From NCBI RefSeq assembly GCF_013114825.1, contig NZ_JAAVLX010000006.1, positions 248,001-312,000 of the forward strand: a stretch of DNA of 64,000 nucleotides, in the 5' to 3' direction. The notes below the pieces were generated by a model. It had not been told where the DNA came from and did not search any database. It saw nothing but the letters and a program-made list of their open reading frames with translations. Below are positions 8,419 through 17,017 of the stretch, piece by piece. This stretch comes from Bradyrhizobium australiense. GTDB taxonomy: Bacteria > Pseudomonadota > Alphaproteobacteria > Rhizobiales > Xanthobacteraceae. The translations under genes and the position numbers were made by a program. The first letter of the stretch is position 1. Every line of letters begins with the position of its first letter.

Positions 8419-9726
8419 TCACCTCTCCCTAAACGAGCGCATCAACTGGTCGCTGAACGGCTTCAGTAGATAGGACAACATGGTGCGGTCGCCGGTTTGC
8501 ACGAAGGCCTCCACCGGCATGCCGGGAATGATCTTGACCTCGCCGAGGCGCTTGACCTCGTCCGGCGGCAGCGAGACACGGATGGTGTAGTAGCTCTGGC
8601 CGGTGCGCTGGTCGGTGGTGACGTCGGCGGAGACGCGGGTCACCACGCCGTTCAACTCCGGCGTGGTGCGCTGGTTGAAGGCGGATAGCCTGAGCAGAGT
8701 CTTTTGGCCGACCTGCAGCTTGTCGATGTCCTGCGGGTTGACCTTGGCCTCGACCGACAGATCGTCGGCCTTCGGCACGATCATCATGATGGCGTCGCCC
8801 GCGGTGATGACGCCGCCGACGGTGTGCACCGTCGACTGCAGCACGACACCGTCCTGCGGCGCGCGGATGTCGATGCGGCGCAGTTGATCCTCTGCGGTGA
8901 CCTTGCGCTCGACGAACTCGCCGATCTTGTCGTTGGTCTCCCGCAGATCCTTGGAGACCTCGCTGACCACGTCCTTGTCGATCTGGATGATCTGGAGCTC
9001 GGTTTCGGTGATCTTGCCCCTCGCCTGTGCGCGCGCAGCGATGTATTGCGCGCGCTCCCCCGAGAGGCGGGCGAGATCACGCTCCAGAACCGTCAGGCGC
9101 GAAATCTGGATCAGGCGCTGCTCGTAGAGCTGGCGGACGCCGACCAGCTCTTTCTCGACCAGTGCGATTTCCTTTTCCTTGGCCTGTTCCTGAGCGGTGA
9201 GGCCGGCGATTTCCTCGTTGAGCTGCGCCACGCGCTCGCGCAACTGCGATTTCTGCCCAGCGCGCCCGAACACGCGCACCTCGAACAGTTTGGTTTCGCT
9301 CGCGATGACGTCGCGGACATCAGGATCGTCGGCGCGATCGGAGAGCTGCGGCGGGAACTTGATCTTGTCGAGGCCGCGCTGCTCGGCCTCTAGCCGCGCC
9401 GCCCGCGCCCACAATCCGTTCAGCGTCTTGACCACAATGGCCAAGCTCGCCTTGACCACGGTCTCATCGAGCCGCACCACGACGTCACCCGCCTTGACGA
9501 CATCGCCGTCGCGCACCCTGACCTCGCCGACCACGCCGCCGGTCGGGTGCTGGACCTTCTTGACGTTGGAATCGACCACCACCGAACCCGGCGCGATCAG
9601 CGCGCCCGAGATCTGCACCGTCGAGGCCCAGCCGCCGAACCCGCCGGCAATGACCAGCATCAACGCCAGGCCAACGATGAGATGCGAGCGGATCGAGCGG
9701 CGCGCGCCTTTCAGCTCCGCGATCAT
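8419..9726 (-). CDS. Type I secretion periplasmic adaptor (HlyD/PrtE family)
   Basis: 435 residues from ATG 9726. One membrane segment at about 16-36 (LIVGLALMLVIAGGFGGWA) is followed by the first half of the lipoyl domain (GGVVGEVRVRDGDVVKAGD), a long coiled coil (about 120-280), the second lipoyl half (IRAPQDGVVLQSTVHTVGG) and the HlyD C-terminal barrel. This is the full domain order of a type I secretion adaptor, of usual length. Its start overlaps the ABC-ATPase stop as ATGA, so the two are co-translated. No TolC-like outer-membrane gene and no substrate gene is adjacent. Confidence 0.92.
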   Translation of the reverse strand: MIAELKGARRSIRSHLIVGLALMLVIAGGFGGWASTVQISGALIAPGSVVVDSNVKKVQHPTGGVVGEVRVRDGDVVKAGDVVVRLDETVVKASLAIVVKTLNGLWARAARLEAEQRGLDKIKFPPQLSDRADDPDVRDVIASETKLFEVRVFGRAGQKSQLRERVAQLNEEIAGLTAQEQAKEKEIALVEKELVGVRQLYEQRLIQISRLTVLERDLARLSGERAQYIAARAQARGKITETELQIIQIDKDVVSEVSKDLRETNDKIGEFVERKVTAEDQLRRIDIRAPQDGVVLQSTVHTVGGVITAGDAIMMIVPKADDLSVEAKVNPQDIDKLQVGQKTLLRLSAFNQRTTPELNGVVTRVSADVTTDQRTGQSYYTIRVSLPPDEVKRLGEVKIIPGMPVEAFVQTGDRTMLSYLLKPFSDQLMRSFRER

Positions 9727-11471
9727 GATTTTTTCGCAGCTCCCGCTTCGGAAACGATCTTGATCGGCGGCGGCGACGGTACGCGCTGCAGCACCTGGCC
9801 GAGCACGGTTTCCTTCGGACCGAACGCCTGCATGCGGCCGTCCTTCAAGACCAGCAATTGATCGACCGCCTCGATGCCGATCGGCCGGTGCGCCACCACG
9901 ACCACGATGGCGCCGCGTTCGCGGGCAGCGCGCACCGCGCGGGTCAGCGCCTCGTCGCCCTCGCTGTCGAGATTGGAGTTCGGCTCGTCGAGCACGATCA
10001 GAAACGGATTGCCATAGAGCGCGCGCGCCAGCGCCACGCGCTGGGCCTGGCCGGCCGACAGCGCAGTGCCCTGCTCGCCGATCTGGGTATCGTAGCCCTC
10101 GCGCATCTTGATGATCATCTCGTGCACGCCGGCTTCCTTGGCGGCGGCGATGATCTCCTCCGACTTCGCGTCGGGGTCGAAGCGGCAGATGTTCTGCGCC
10201 ACGGTGCCGGCGAACAATTCGACGTCCTGCGGCAAATAGCCGATGTGGCGGCCGAGCACGTCCGACGACCACTGGTCGAGCGCCGCGCCATCAAGCCGCA
10301 CCTTGCCGCGGGCCGGCGTCCAGACGCCGACCAGCGCGCGTACCAGCGACGATTTGCCGGAACCGCTCGGACCTATCACGCCAAGGCCGGTGCCAGCGTC
10401 GACGGCGAAGTTGACATCCTGCACGATAACGCGCTGGTCGCCCGGCGCCACGATGCTGACGGCCTCGATCGACAGCCGTTTCGTGGGCGCCTGCAACAGC
10501 GTCTGTTCATTCGCCGCCGGCACTTGCTGCAGGAGTTTTGATAAGCGATACCAGCTCTGGCGCGCGGCGACAAAGCCTTTCCAGTGGGCGATCGCAAGAT
10601 CGACCGGCGCCAGCGCCCGCGCGCTCAAGATCGAACCCGCAATGATGATGCCGGCGGTGGCTTCCTGGTGGATCACGAGGTAAGCGCCGACCGCGAGCAC
10701 CGCCGATTGCAGCATCATGCGCAGGACCTTGGCCACCGCACCCAGGCCGCCGGCGATGTCGCTGGCGCGCTGATTGCCCGCCAGATAGGTCTCGTTGGCC
10801 TCGCCCCAGCGCTTCATCAGCCGTCCGGACATGCCCATCGCGACCAGCACTTCGGCGTTGCGGCGGCTGGTGGCGGCCAGATCGTTGCGCCGCGCGGCAA
10901 GCGTCATCGCCTCCTTGGCCGGCGTCCGCGACAAGAATTCGGTAATCAGCGTCAGCGTCACCAGAATGACGGCGCCGACCAGCGCGGTGACGCCGAGCAG
11001 CCAGTGAAACGCAAAGCAGATCGCGAGATAGAACGGCAGCCACGGCAGGTCGAAGAACGCGCCCGGCCCCATGCTGCCGAGAAATGACCTGATATTGTCG
11101 AGATCGCGCAGCGGCTGCAGGCCTTCGTTGCGGGCGCCGACCATCAGCGGCAGCCGGACCACGGTCTCGAACACGCGCGCATTGATGGCTTCATCGAGCG
11201 CGGTTCCAATGCGGCCGAGAATGCGACCCCGGATCAGATCGAGACAGCCTTGCGCGATGTAGAGTCCCCCGGCGAGAATCACCAATCCGACCAGGGTCGG
11301 CACGCTGCGGCTCGGCAGCACCCGGTCGTAGACCTCCAGCATGAAGACCGAGCCGGTGAGATACAGCAGATTGATCATGCAACTCATGACGCCAACGCCG
11401 ATAAAGGCGTTGCGACAGGCGCGCAGCGCTTCACCGAGTTCGGAACGCCGGACGCCGGGAGCGGCTGCCAT
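9723..11471 (-). CDS. Type I secretion ABC transporter, PrtD-type ATPase/permease
   Basis: 582 residues from ATG 11471 (a TTG at 11489 is the alternative). A six-helix transmembrane domain (about 15-300) is fused to an ABC ATPase: Walker A GPSGSGKSS, signature LSAGQAQRVALARAL, Walker B LIVLDEP. There is no N-terminal C39-type peptidase or peptidase-like domain, placing it in the PrtD branch that exports RTX proteins with C-terminal signals. It forms a two-gene operon with the HlyD-type adaptor. The only candidate substrate in the window is the RTX/VCBS adhesin encoded about 15 kb away. Confidence 0.92.
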   Translation of the reverse strand: MAAAPGVRRSELGEALRACRNAFIGVGVMSCMINLLYLTGSVFMLEVYDRVLPSRSVPTLVGLVILAGGLYIAQGCLDLIRGRILGRIGTALDEAINARVFETVVRLPLMVGARNEGLQPLRDLDNIRSFLGSMGPGAFFDLPWLPFYLAICFAFHWLLGVTALVGAVILVTLTLITEFLSRTPAKEAMTLAARRNDLAATSRRNAEVLVAMGMSGRLMKRWGEANETYLAGNQRASDIAGGLGAVAKVLRMMLQSAVLAVGAYLVIHQEATAGIIIAGSILSARALAPVDLAIAHWKGFVAARQSWYRLSKLLQQVPAANEQTLLQAPTKRLSIEAVSIVAPGDQRVIVQDVNFAVDAGTGLGVIGPSGSGKSSLVRALVGVWTPARGKVRLDGAALDQWSSDVLGRHIGYLPQDVELFAGTVAQNICRFDPDAKSEEIIAAAKEAGVHEMIIKMREGYDTQIGEQGTALSAGQAQRVALARALYGNPFLIVLDEPNSNLDSEGDEALTRAVRAARERGAIVVVVAHRPIGIEAVDQLLVLKDGRMQAFGPKETVLGQVLQRVPSPPPIKIVSEAGAAKKS

Positions 11472-11610
11472 TAATGCGTGTCTCTTCAAAAGGATCAGGT
11501 GACGTGCGGGTTTTAGCGATGTTTTCGGACATCGTCTATTTAAGTCACGTTAACCCCAACTCAGTTCACCCCCTGAAGCGGCTGGAGGCGGCATTCGCGC
11601 ATTTGGGCAG

Positions 11611-12426
11611 CTAATTTGACGCCGGCGCCAGCCCTGCGGCGGGCTCGGCCTTCGCCTGGCGCGGAAACGGCACCAGAATCACCGACATCGAGACCCGGCC
11701 GATCTCGCCGTTGACGTCGAGCAGGACGCCGCTTCCGACGCCCAGCCCGTTTGCCGGCCGCCATCGGGCTTGGGCGCGAACGCCGACCCAGTCGCCGGCC
11801 GGCCGGCGGAATAACTGAACCGTCAGATTGGGGTTCGGGTCCGCGACCACGTCCTGGACCGGGCGGGCGATGCCATGGGTCCAGTCCGCCGGGCCGAGCA
11901 CCGAGGATAGCGGCAGCATCGACGAGGGTCCTGCGCCGTCGATAACATTATGGTTCATACGAAACCAGGCGATGCCGTCGCCCTGGCGCGCTTCCATGGC
12001 CTCCATGAACCAGGGCTTGCCATGCGCCGCCCGCTTCGTGCGGATCGGAAACTGCATAGGATCGGCGGCCTCGCTTGCGAGATCGGCAAATCCGGGCACC
12101 TCGACCGCGCGTTCCCGCGACAACGTCACCCGGGCAGTGGCGCAGGGCTGGTCTTCATCGGCCGGCCACAGCGTGTTGTCGATCACGCTGACGCGGCCGC
12201 CGTCGGTCACGACCGAATGAGCGGTTCGTAACTCCGCCATCGGCGTCGGGCGCAAAAACCATGCGGAGCACGAAATTGCCGTCCCCCATCTGCGCTGATC
12301 AGCCAGTGCCTCGACTTCCGCCGCCAGCAGGCTTGCGACTGCGCCGCCCTGCAGGCCCGCGAAGGGGCCGGCGGCAAGCGCTGTGGGTTGCCAGCGATGG
12401 GAGCCGACGGATTCGAAGATGGCCAT
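11611..12426 (-). CDS. Acyl-CoA thioesterase family protein (double hotdog, TesB-like)
   Basis: 271 residues from ATG 12426; longer frames upstream carry no domain sequence. The N-terminal half has the hotdog features GPFAGLQGGAVASLLAAEVE and a strand pattern ending in DNTLWPADEDQ; the second half repeats the fold with WFRMNHNVIDGAGPSS. This matches the two-domain thioesterase-like family that hydrolyses acyl-CoA in the cytoplasm. The gene is divergent from a LysR-type regulator with about 90 bp between the starts, the usual layout for a regulator and its target. Acyl chain preference is not visible. Confidence 0.75.
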   Translation of the reverse strand: MAIFESVGSHRWQPTALAAGPFAGLQGGAVASLLAAEVEALADQRRWGTAISCSAWFLRPTPMAELRTAHSVVTDGGRVSVIDNTLWPADEDQPCATARVTLSRERAVEVPGFADLASEAADPMQFPIRTKRAAHGKPWFMEAMEARQGDGIAWFRMNHNVIDGAGPSSMLPLSSVLGPADWTHGIARPVQDVVADPNPNLTVQLFRRPAGDWVGVRAQARWRPANGLGVGSGVLLDVNGEIGRVSMSVILVPFPRQAKAEPAAGLAPASN

Positions 12427-12515
12427 GGATCGTCTTCCAGTGGTGACGATGGTTGAACGTCGAGCCAATCTGGCGGAAACTGGAGGCTGCAACAAAAGGG
12501 ATTTTCTCACCTCAG

Positions 12516-13448
12516 ATGAATATCATTCACCCGTCCGAACCGCCCGGCGCATCGCTGCACGCGATTCCTGCCTTGCCCGCGCTGCTGGCGTTCGAGCGCG
12601 CTGCGTCGCAACTGAGCTTTCGCCGCGCGGCGCGCGACCTGTCGCTGAGCCCATCGGCGATCAGCCATCAAATCCGCGGGCTGGAAGAGCAGTTCGGCAC
12701 GAAACTTTTCGTGCGCGGGGCGCGCTCGGTACGACTGACCGCGGACGGCGAGCGCTATTTTGCAAAAGTCTCGGCGGCATTGGCGGCGCTGCAGGGTGCC
12801 AGCCGCGATATGCTGCAGCATCGCCGCGACGCCAACGCCGAACTCTGGATCAGTTCGCTGCCGTTCTTCACCTCGGCCGTGCTGATTCCGGCTCTGCCGG
12901 AGTTCAATCGGCGCAATCCGCAGCTGACGCTGCGCATCGAGGCCACGCATCAATATGCCGACTTCAATGCCTCGCGCGTCGACGTCGCGATCCGCTACGG
13001 CCGCGAGCACTCGGCCGGGCTGAAATTCGAACCGCTGGTCGCGGTGAAGGGGCTGCCGGTCTGCGCACCCGGATTGATCAGGGGCGGATTGAGAAAGCCG
13101 GAAGATTTGTCGCGGCAGGTTCTGATTCACCTGACGACGCAGCCGCGCGCCTGGCCCGTCTGGCTCAGGGAGGCCGGCCTCTTGCATCTCAAAGCGCGCG
13201 GGCACCTGTGGCTCGACAACGTGCCGGCGATGTTGGAAGCCGCCGAGCAGGGGTTTGGCGTGACGCTCGCCATGTCGCCGCTGATCAAGGCACGGCCTTC
13301 CTTCGGCAAGAAGCTGGTCGTGCCATTTGCGTTCGAGACCACGCATAGCGAGACGATCTACCTCGTCTCCCGCACCGAACAGGCGCGCGACCGCCGGATT
13401 GCCGCGGTGCGGCGCTGGATCGCAGAGGCGGTTGGCCGTGCGAAATAG
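12516..13448 (+). CDS. LysR-type transcriptional regulator (GcvA-like)
   Basis: 310 residues from ATG 12516; a TTG at 12453 would add 21 residues without domain content. The winged helix-turn-helix is clear: LSFRRAARDLSLSPSAISHQ then GLEEQFGTKLFVRG, as in the GcvA subgroup. The ligand-binding part (about 105-305) has the typical two-lobe substrate-binding pattern. By family it binds DNA as a tetramer and responds to a small molecule. The divergent thioesterase gene is its likely target, with the shared 90-bp region as operator. Confidence 0.88.
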   Translation: MNIIHPSEPPGASLHAIPALPALLAFERAASQLSFRRAARDLSLSPSAISHQIRGLEEQFGTKLFVRGARSVRLTADGERYFAKVSAALAALQGASRDMLQHRRDANAELWISSLPFFTSAVLIPALPEFNRRNPQLTLRIEATHQYADFNASRVDVAIRYGREHSAGLKFEPLVAVKGLPVCAPGLIRGGLRKPEDLSRQVLIHLTTQPRAWPVWLREAGLLHLKARGHLWLDNVPAMLEAAEQGFGVTLAMSPLIKARPSFGKKLVVPFAFETTHSETIYLVSRTEQARDRRIAAVRRWIAEAVGRAK

Positions 13449-13455
13449 CGTCGCG

Positions 13456-13725
13456 CTAAAACCGCCCGCCGGTCCGCAACAGCCGGACGATCAGCAGCAG
13501 GATGACGGCGCCGATGGTGGAGTAGACGATCTCGGACACCAGCCCGGTACCGAGACGGATGCCGAGCTTGGGAAACAGCAGGCTCGCGAGCAGCGCGCCG
13601 GCGATGCCCACTAATATATCGCCGATGATGCCAAATCCGGTGCCGCGCACGATCTTGCCGGCGAGCCAGCCGGCCACCAGGCCGACAAACAAAATGACGA
13701 GAATGCCTTCGTTGGAAATCTGCAT
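13456..13725 (-). CDS. GlsB/YeaQ/YmgE-type small stress membrane protein
   Basis: 89 residues with three hydrophobic segments (about 8-23, 31-50, 64-84) and the Gly-rich pattern GLVAGWLAGKIVRGTGFG then GDILVGIAGALLASLLFP that marks the transglycosylase-associated/GlsB family. Members are small inner-membrane proteins linked to envelope stress or acid stress with no proven biochemical activity. It is convergent with the LysR gene, 7 bp apart, and forms a single-gene unit. Confidence 0.85.
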   Translation of the reverse strand: MQISNEGILVILFVGLVAGWLAGKIVRGTGFGIIGDILVGIAGALLASLLFPKLGIRLGTGLVSEIVYSTIGAVILLLIVRLLRTGGRF

Positions 13726-13858
13726 GTGAAGCCCCCAAGTTGCGGCGCAAGCCGGACGACAGCCTATTCACGATTGTACGATGTGACGAGCCTTCCGTGC
13801 GCCTTCCACATGCGGCCTGCGAAGTGAAACTTTTTTATGTCACGCGCGTTATGTCGGC

Positions 13859-14098
13859 ATGAAACACGGCGATATTTGGTATGTGACTTTCGGTCCGGAC
13901 AAGACGGACGATACTGCGGAGAGCATGGCCCGCTCGACCCGCACCTTCAAATCTGAAATCGACGCCAAACTGTTTGCAATGCAAATCCTGGCCAAGGGCT
14001 GGTCCGCCAGCGCCGGCACGCTCAATCCGCATCAGCCGAAGCAGGTCGTCGGGCCGGCGCAGATCGAGCGCTGGGCCGATCCGGGGCTGGGTGGATAA
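13859..14098 (+). CDS. Small protein of unknown function
   Basis: 79 residues, soluble, no signal peptide or membrane segment. It begins MKHGDIWYVTFGPDKTDD and contains a basic helical stretch around ARSTRTFKSEIDAKLFAMQI. Codon use matches the neighbours and the frame is GC3-rich, which supports a real gene. I do not recognise the family. It is a single gene divergent from the GlsB-like gene, and its downstream side is a repeat-filled region. Confidence 0.6.
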   Translation: MKHGDIWYVTFGPDKTDDTAESMARSTRTFKSEIDAKLFAMQILAKGWSASAGTLNPHQPKQVVGPAQIERWADPGLGG

Positions 14099-14102
14099 AT
14101 CA

Positions 14103-14300
14103 CGTGTCCCGGACGCGGTGCATCGCGAAGCGATGCACCGCAGAGCCGGGACCCCTCGCCAGCGCGGATGGCCCCCGGATCAGCAGCGCACCACGCCGCG
14201 AAGAGCGGCGCGCCGCGCAGCATCCGGGGAACGCGGTTGGCAACCTGATCTCTTCGTCATGGCCGGGCTTGTCCCGGCCGTCCACGTCTTTGCAAGCGAA
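14103..14300. repeat. Composite of palindromic repeats between convergent genes
   Basis: This accounts for most of the 320 bases between the small unknown gene and the ABC ATPase gene. A perfect 12-bp stem with a 3-base loop lies at 14115-14141 (GCGGTGCATCGC / GCGATGCACCGC) inside CCCGG/CCGGG flanks. A second, looser palindrome covers about 14171-14227. A third small hairpin, GGCCGGG-CTTGT-CCCGGCC, is near 14262-14280. The position between convergent genes fits terminator use. No open frame here looks coding. Confidence 0.7.
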
Positions 14301-14418
14301 AGCAAACCTGGATGCACGTGGGTGCACCCTGCTCCATACGAACAGTCTTACTCGCGGCGGCACCCCCACCCCAGCCCTCCCCGCCAGCGGGAGAGCGAGT
14401 GCAGCGCCGCGGCGGCGA

Positions 14419-15414
14419 TTAGCTCGTGACAGCGTCAACAGGCTCGGCCAGTACGCAGCGTGCCGTTCGACCCGGCGATACCGGCACGTTCGGCGGCAGG
14501 CGTTCGGTGCAGCGCGGCTGCGCAACCGTGCAACGCGGCGCGAAGGAGCAACTCGCGGGAGCCTTGTCGAGCGAGGGCGGCGTGCCTGGGATGGTTTCCA
14601 GCCGCTGGCCGCGTTTTGCGCCGTGGACGGTTGAAGCCAATAGTCCCTTGGCATACGGATGCACCGGCGTGCGCACGATGTCGCGCAAGCGCCCCTGCTC
14701 CACGATCTGGCCGGCATACATGACCGCGACGCGGTCGCAGATTTCGATGGCGACGCCGATATCGTGGGTCACGAAAATCACGGACATGCCGAACTCGCGC
14801 TGCAGTTCGCGGAGCAGCAGCAGGATCTGGATTTGCACGGTGGCGTCCAGCGCCGTGGTCGGCTCGTCGGCGAGCAGTATTTTCGGCTTGCAGGCCAGCG
14901 CTAGTGCGATCATGGCGCGCTGGCGCATGCCGCCGCTCATTTCGTGCGGATAGGCTTCGAGACGGCGCTTGGCGGAGGGAATGCGTACCACCTCCAGCAT
15001 TTCCAGCGCACGCGCGAGTCCCTCCTTCTCGGTCTTGCCTTCGTGGCGGACCACGGTCTCCGCGATCTGGCGACCGATCGTGTAGACGGGATCGAGCGCC
15101 AGCGCCGGCTCCTGAAAAATCATCGAGACGGTCTGGCCACGAAATGCCGAAAGCTCCTCGTCGTTCATCGCCAGCACATCGCGGCCCAGCACCTTCACGG
15201 TGCCCGAAATCTGCGTCCGCTTCTTCGGCAACAGCCGCATCAGCGCGCGCAAGGTCACGCTTTTTCCCGAGCCGGATTCGCCGAGCAGACCGAGCACCTC
15301 GCCCTCGCCAAGCGAAAGCGAGATATCGTTGACAGCATGAACCGTGCGCTCGCCGGTGAAGCGGATGTTGAGGTTGCGGATATCGACGAGATTGCTCATG
15401 CCGCCGTTACTCAT
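14419..15414 (-). CDS. Dpp/Opp-type ABC importer ATPase (DppD-like)
   Basis: 331 residues. Walker [10 protein letters not shown]-loop [10 protein letters not shown], signature [15 protein letters not shown], Walker [13 protein letters not shown] and switch His in FVTHD are all intact. The C-terminal oligopeptide-transporter extension is present, with four cysteines (CSFAPRC, PRC, RC), likely an Fe-S site as in other DppD/OppD proteins. The start at 15414 overlaps the amidase stop as ATGA; an ATG at 15399 is possible. It is the last gene of the operon and pairs with the DppF-like ATPase encoded three genes upstream. Confidence 0.92.
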   Translation of the reverse strand: MSNGGMSNLVDIRNLNIRFTGERTVHAVNDISLSLGEGEVLGLLGESGSGKSVTLRALMRLLPKKRTQISGTVKVLGRDVLAMNDEELSAFRGQTVSMIFQEPALALDPVYTIGRQIAETVVRHEGKTEKEGLARALEMLEVVRIPSAKRRLEAYPHEMSGGMRQRAMIALALACKPKILLADEPTTALDATVQIQILLLLRELQREFGMSVIFVTHDIGVAIEICDRVAVMYAGQIVEQGRLRDIVRTPVHPYAKGLLASTVHGAKRGQRLETIPGTPPSLDKAPASCSFAPRCTVAQPRCTERLPPNVPVSPGRTARCVLAEPVDAVTS

Positions 15415-16823
15415 GCCAGTTTGGGTAGCTGCTGGTGATAGTCCGTTGCGCGCTGAAACGCCGCGCCGATCCGCACCAGCCCGGCCTCATCGAAGGGGCG
15501 GCCGATCAACTGCATGCCGACCGGCAGGTCGGTTTTTGTGAAGCCCGACGGAATCGAAAGCGATGGCAGGCCGAGATAGTTGATTGGCCGGGTGAAACGC
15601 GTAATGCGCTGGATCACGGCTTCCGCGTCGAGGCTGTTGCCGACATCGCTCTCGGCAATCGTCGCGGCCGGCATCGGCGCGACCGGCGCGATCACTGCGT
15701 CAGTGCCTTCCACCGCCGCGAGGTAGGCGGCAAGTGCCGGGCCGCGCCAACGCATCGCTTCGAGATAGGTCACGGCCGGAATGGCGAGGCCGTTCTGCAA
15801 TCGCATCAACACTTGCGCACCGTAATCCTGGGGACGTTCGATCATCCATCGCTTGTGGATGGCGGCGGCCTCGGTGGCGAGCACGATCTGGCAGGCGGCG
15901 GTGAGCTGGCGCTGGTCGGGCAGCTCGACCTTGACGATTTCGGCACCTTCGCGCTTGAGAGTGGCGATGGTCTCGTCGAGCACCCGCGCCACTTCGGAAT
16001 CGAGATCGTCGACATAGAAGGCGGTCGGCACGCCGATCTTCACGCCCTTCATCGTGCCTGTGGTCGAGGCCATGTAGTTCGGCACCGGCCGCGTGGACGT
16101 GGTCGGATCCTCGGGATCGGCGCCCGCCATCAGCCCCACCAGCAGCGCGCAGTCTTCGACCGTCTGCGCGAGCGGCCCGACGGTGTCGAGCGATTGCGAC
16201 AGCGGCATCGCGCCGGCGCGGCTGATCAGGCCGACCGTGGTCTTGAAGCCGGTGACGCCGCAGAAATGCGCCGGCATCCGGATCGAGCCGCCGGTATCGG
16301 ACCCGAGCGCTGCAAAGGTCAGCCGCGCCGCGACCGCGGAGCCCGAGCCCGACGAGGAGCCTCCGGTGATGTGATCGACATTCCAGGGGTTGCGCACTGC
16401 GCCGTAATGCACGTTGTGGCCGGTCGGCCCGTAGGCGAACTCGACCATCTGCAATGAGCCGAGCCTGACGGAGCCGGCGTCCTTCAGCCGCTGCAGCGCG
16501 GTCGAGGTCGTCGTCGCCACGTAGTCGCGCCGGATTTTCGAGCCGCAGGTCACCACCTTGCCGGCCTCGTAATACATGTCCTTGTGCGCCATCGGCACGC
16601 CGTGCAGCGGGCCGAGATTCTTGCCGTTCGCGAGCGCCGCGTCGGCGGCATCTGCGGCGGCCAGCGCCTTGTCCGCCTCGATCGCCATGAAGGCGTTGAC
16701 CCGCGGCTGCCATTGCGCGATGCGGCCGAGACAGAACTGCGTCACCTCGCGCGAGGACAATTTCTTGCTGGCGATCGCCTTGGCAACCGCGACCGCTGAC
16801 ATCAAGGCCGGTTCGCCGCTCAT
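15411..16823 (-). CDS. Amidase-signature family hydrolase
   Basis: 470 residues, full length for the family. The Ser-cisSer-Lys triad is readable: Lys81 in MAHKDMY, the cis-Ser in GGSSSGSGS (about 156-157), and nucleophile Ser180 in GSDTGGSIRMPA. It hydrolyses a C-N amide bond in the cytoplasm. Its start overlaps the stop of a 65-residue AtzG-like gene and its stop overlaps the start of the DppD-like ATPase. This position inside a transporter operon suggests that the imported solute, or a product of it, is the amide substrate. The specific amide is not deducible. Confidence 0.9.
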   Translation of the reverse strand: MSGEPALMSAVAVAKAIASKKLSSREVTQFCLGRIAQWQPRVNAFMAIEADKALAAADAADAALANGKNLGPLHGVPMAHKDMYYEAGKVVTCGSKIRRDYVATTTSTALQRLKDAGSVRLGSLQMVEFAYGPTGHNVHYGAVRNPWNVDHITGGSSSGSGSAVAARLTFAALGSDTGGSIRMPAHFCGVTGFKTTVGLISRAGAMPLSQSLDTVGPLAQTVEDCALLVGLMAGADPEDPTTSTRPVPNYMASTTGTMKGVKIGVPTAFYVDDLDSEVARVLDETIATLKREGAEIVKVELPDQRQLTAACQIVLATEAAAIHKRWMIERPQDYGAQVLMRLQNGLAIPAVTYLEAMRWRGPALAAYLAAVEGTDAVIAPVAPMPAATIAESDVGNSLDAEAVIQRITRFTRPINYLGLPSLSIPSGFTKTDLPVGMQLIGRPFDEAGLVRIGAAFQRATDYHQQLPKLA

Positions 16824-17017
16824 TTCGACACCTTTGCGTTCTGCACCAGCAGGAAGCTAGCCGGCTCGAGATCCATCGGCAGCGTGCCGGCCACGGGCGC
16901 AAAGCCGTCAAAAGCCGGGCCGATGGAATTGGCGATACGCGCGGATACTTCTGCATCCTGCGGCACGCCCGCGACGTCGGTCATTACCTTGACCTGTTTG
17001 GGATCGGGTCTTGTCAT
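16820..17017 (-). CDS. AtzG/GatC-like small amidase partner (putative)
   Basis: 65 residues with no membrane segment. The pattern of a short N-terminal helix, a GVPQDAEVSARIAN helix, and a C-terminal MDLEPASFLL resembles AtzG and other GatC-like subunits that bind amidase-signature enzymes, in which an EPA-type C-terminal motif is common. ATGA overlaps on both sides couple it to the DppF-like ATPase gene and to the amidase gene. Homology is judged by eye on a very short protein, so partner function is an inference; it would be expected to stabilise the amidase. Confidence 0.6.
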   Translation of the reverse strand: MTRPDPKQVKVMTDVAGVPQDAEVSARIANSIGPAFDGFAPVAGTLPMDLEPASFLLVQNAKVSK

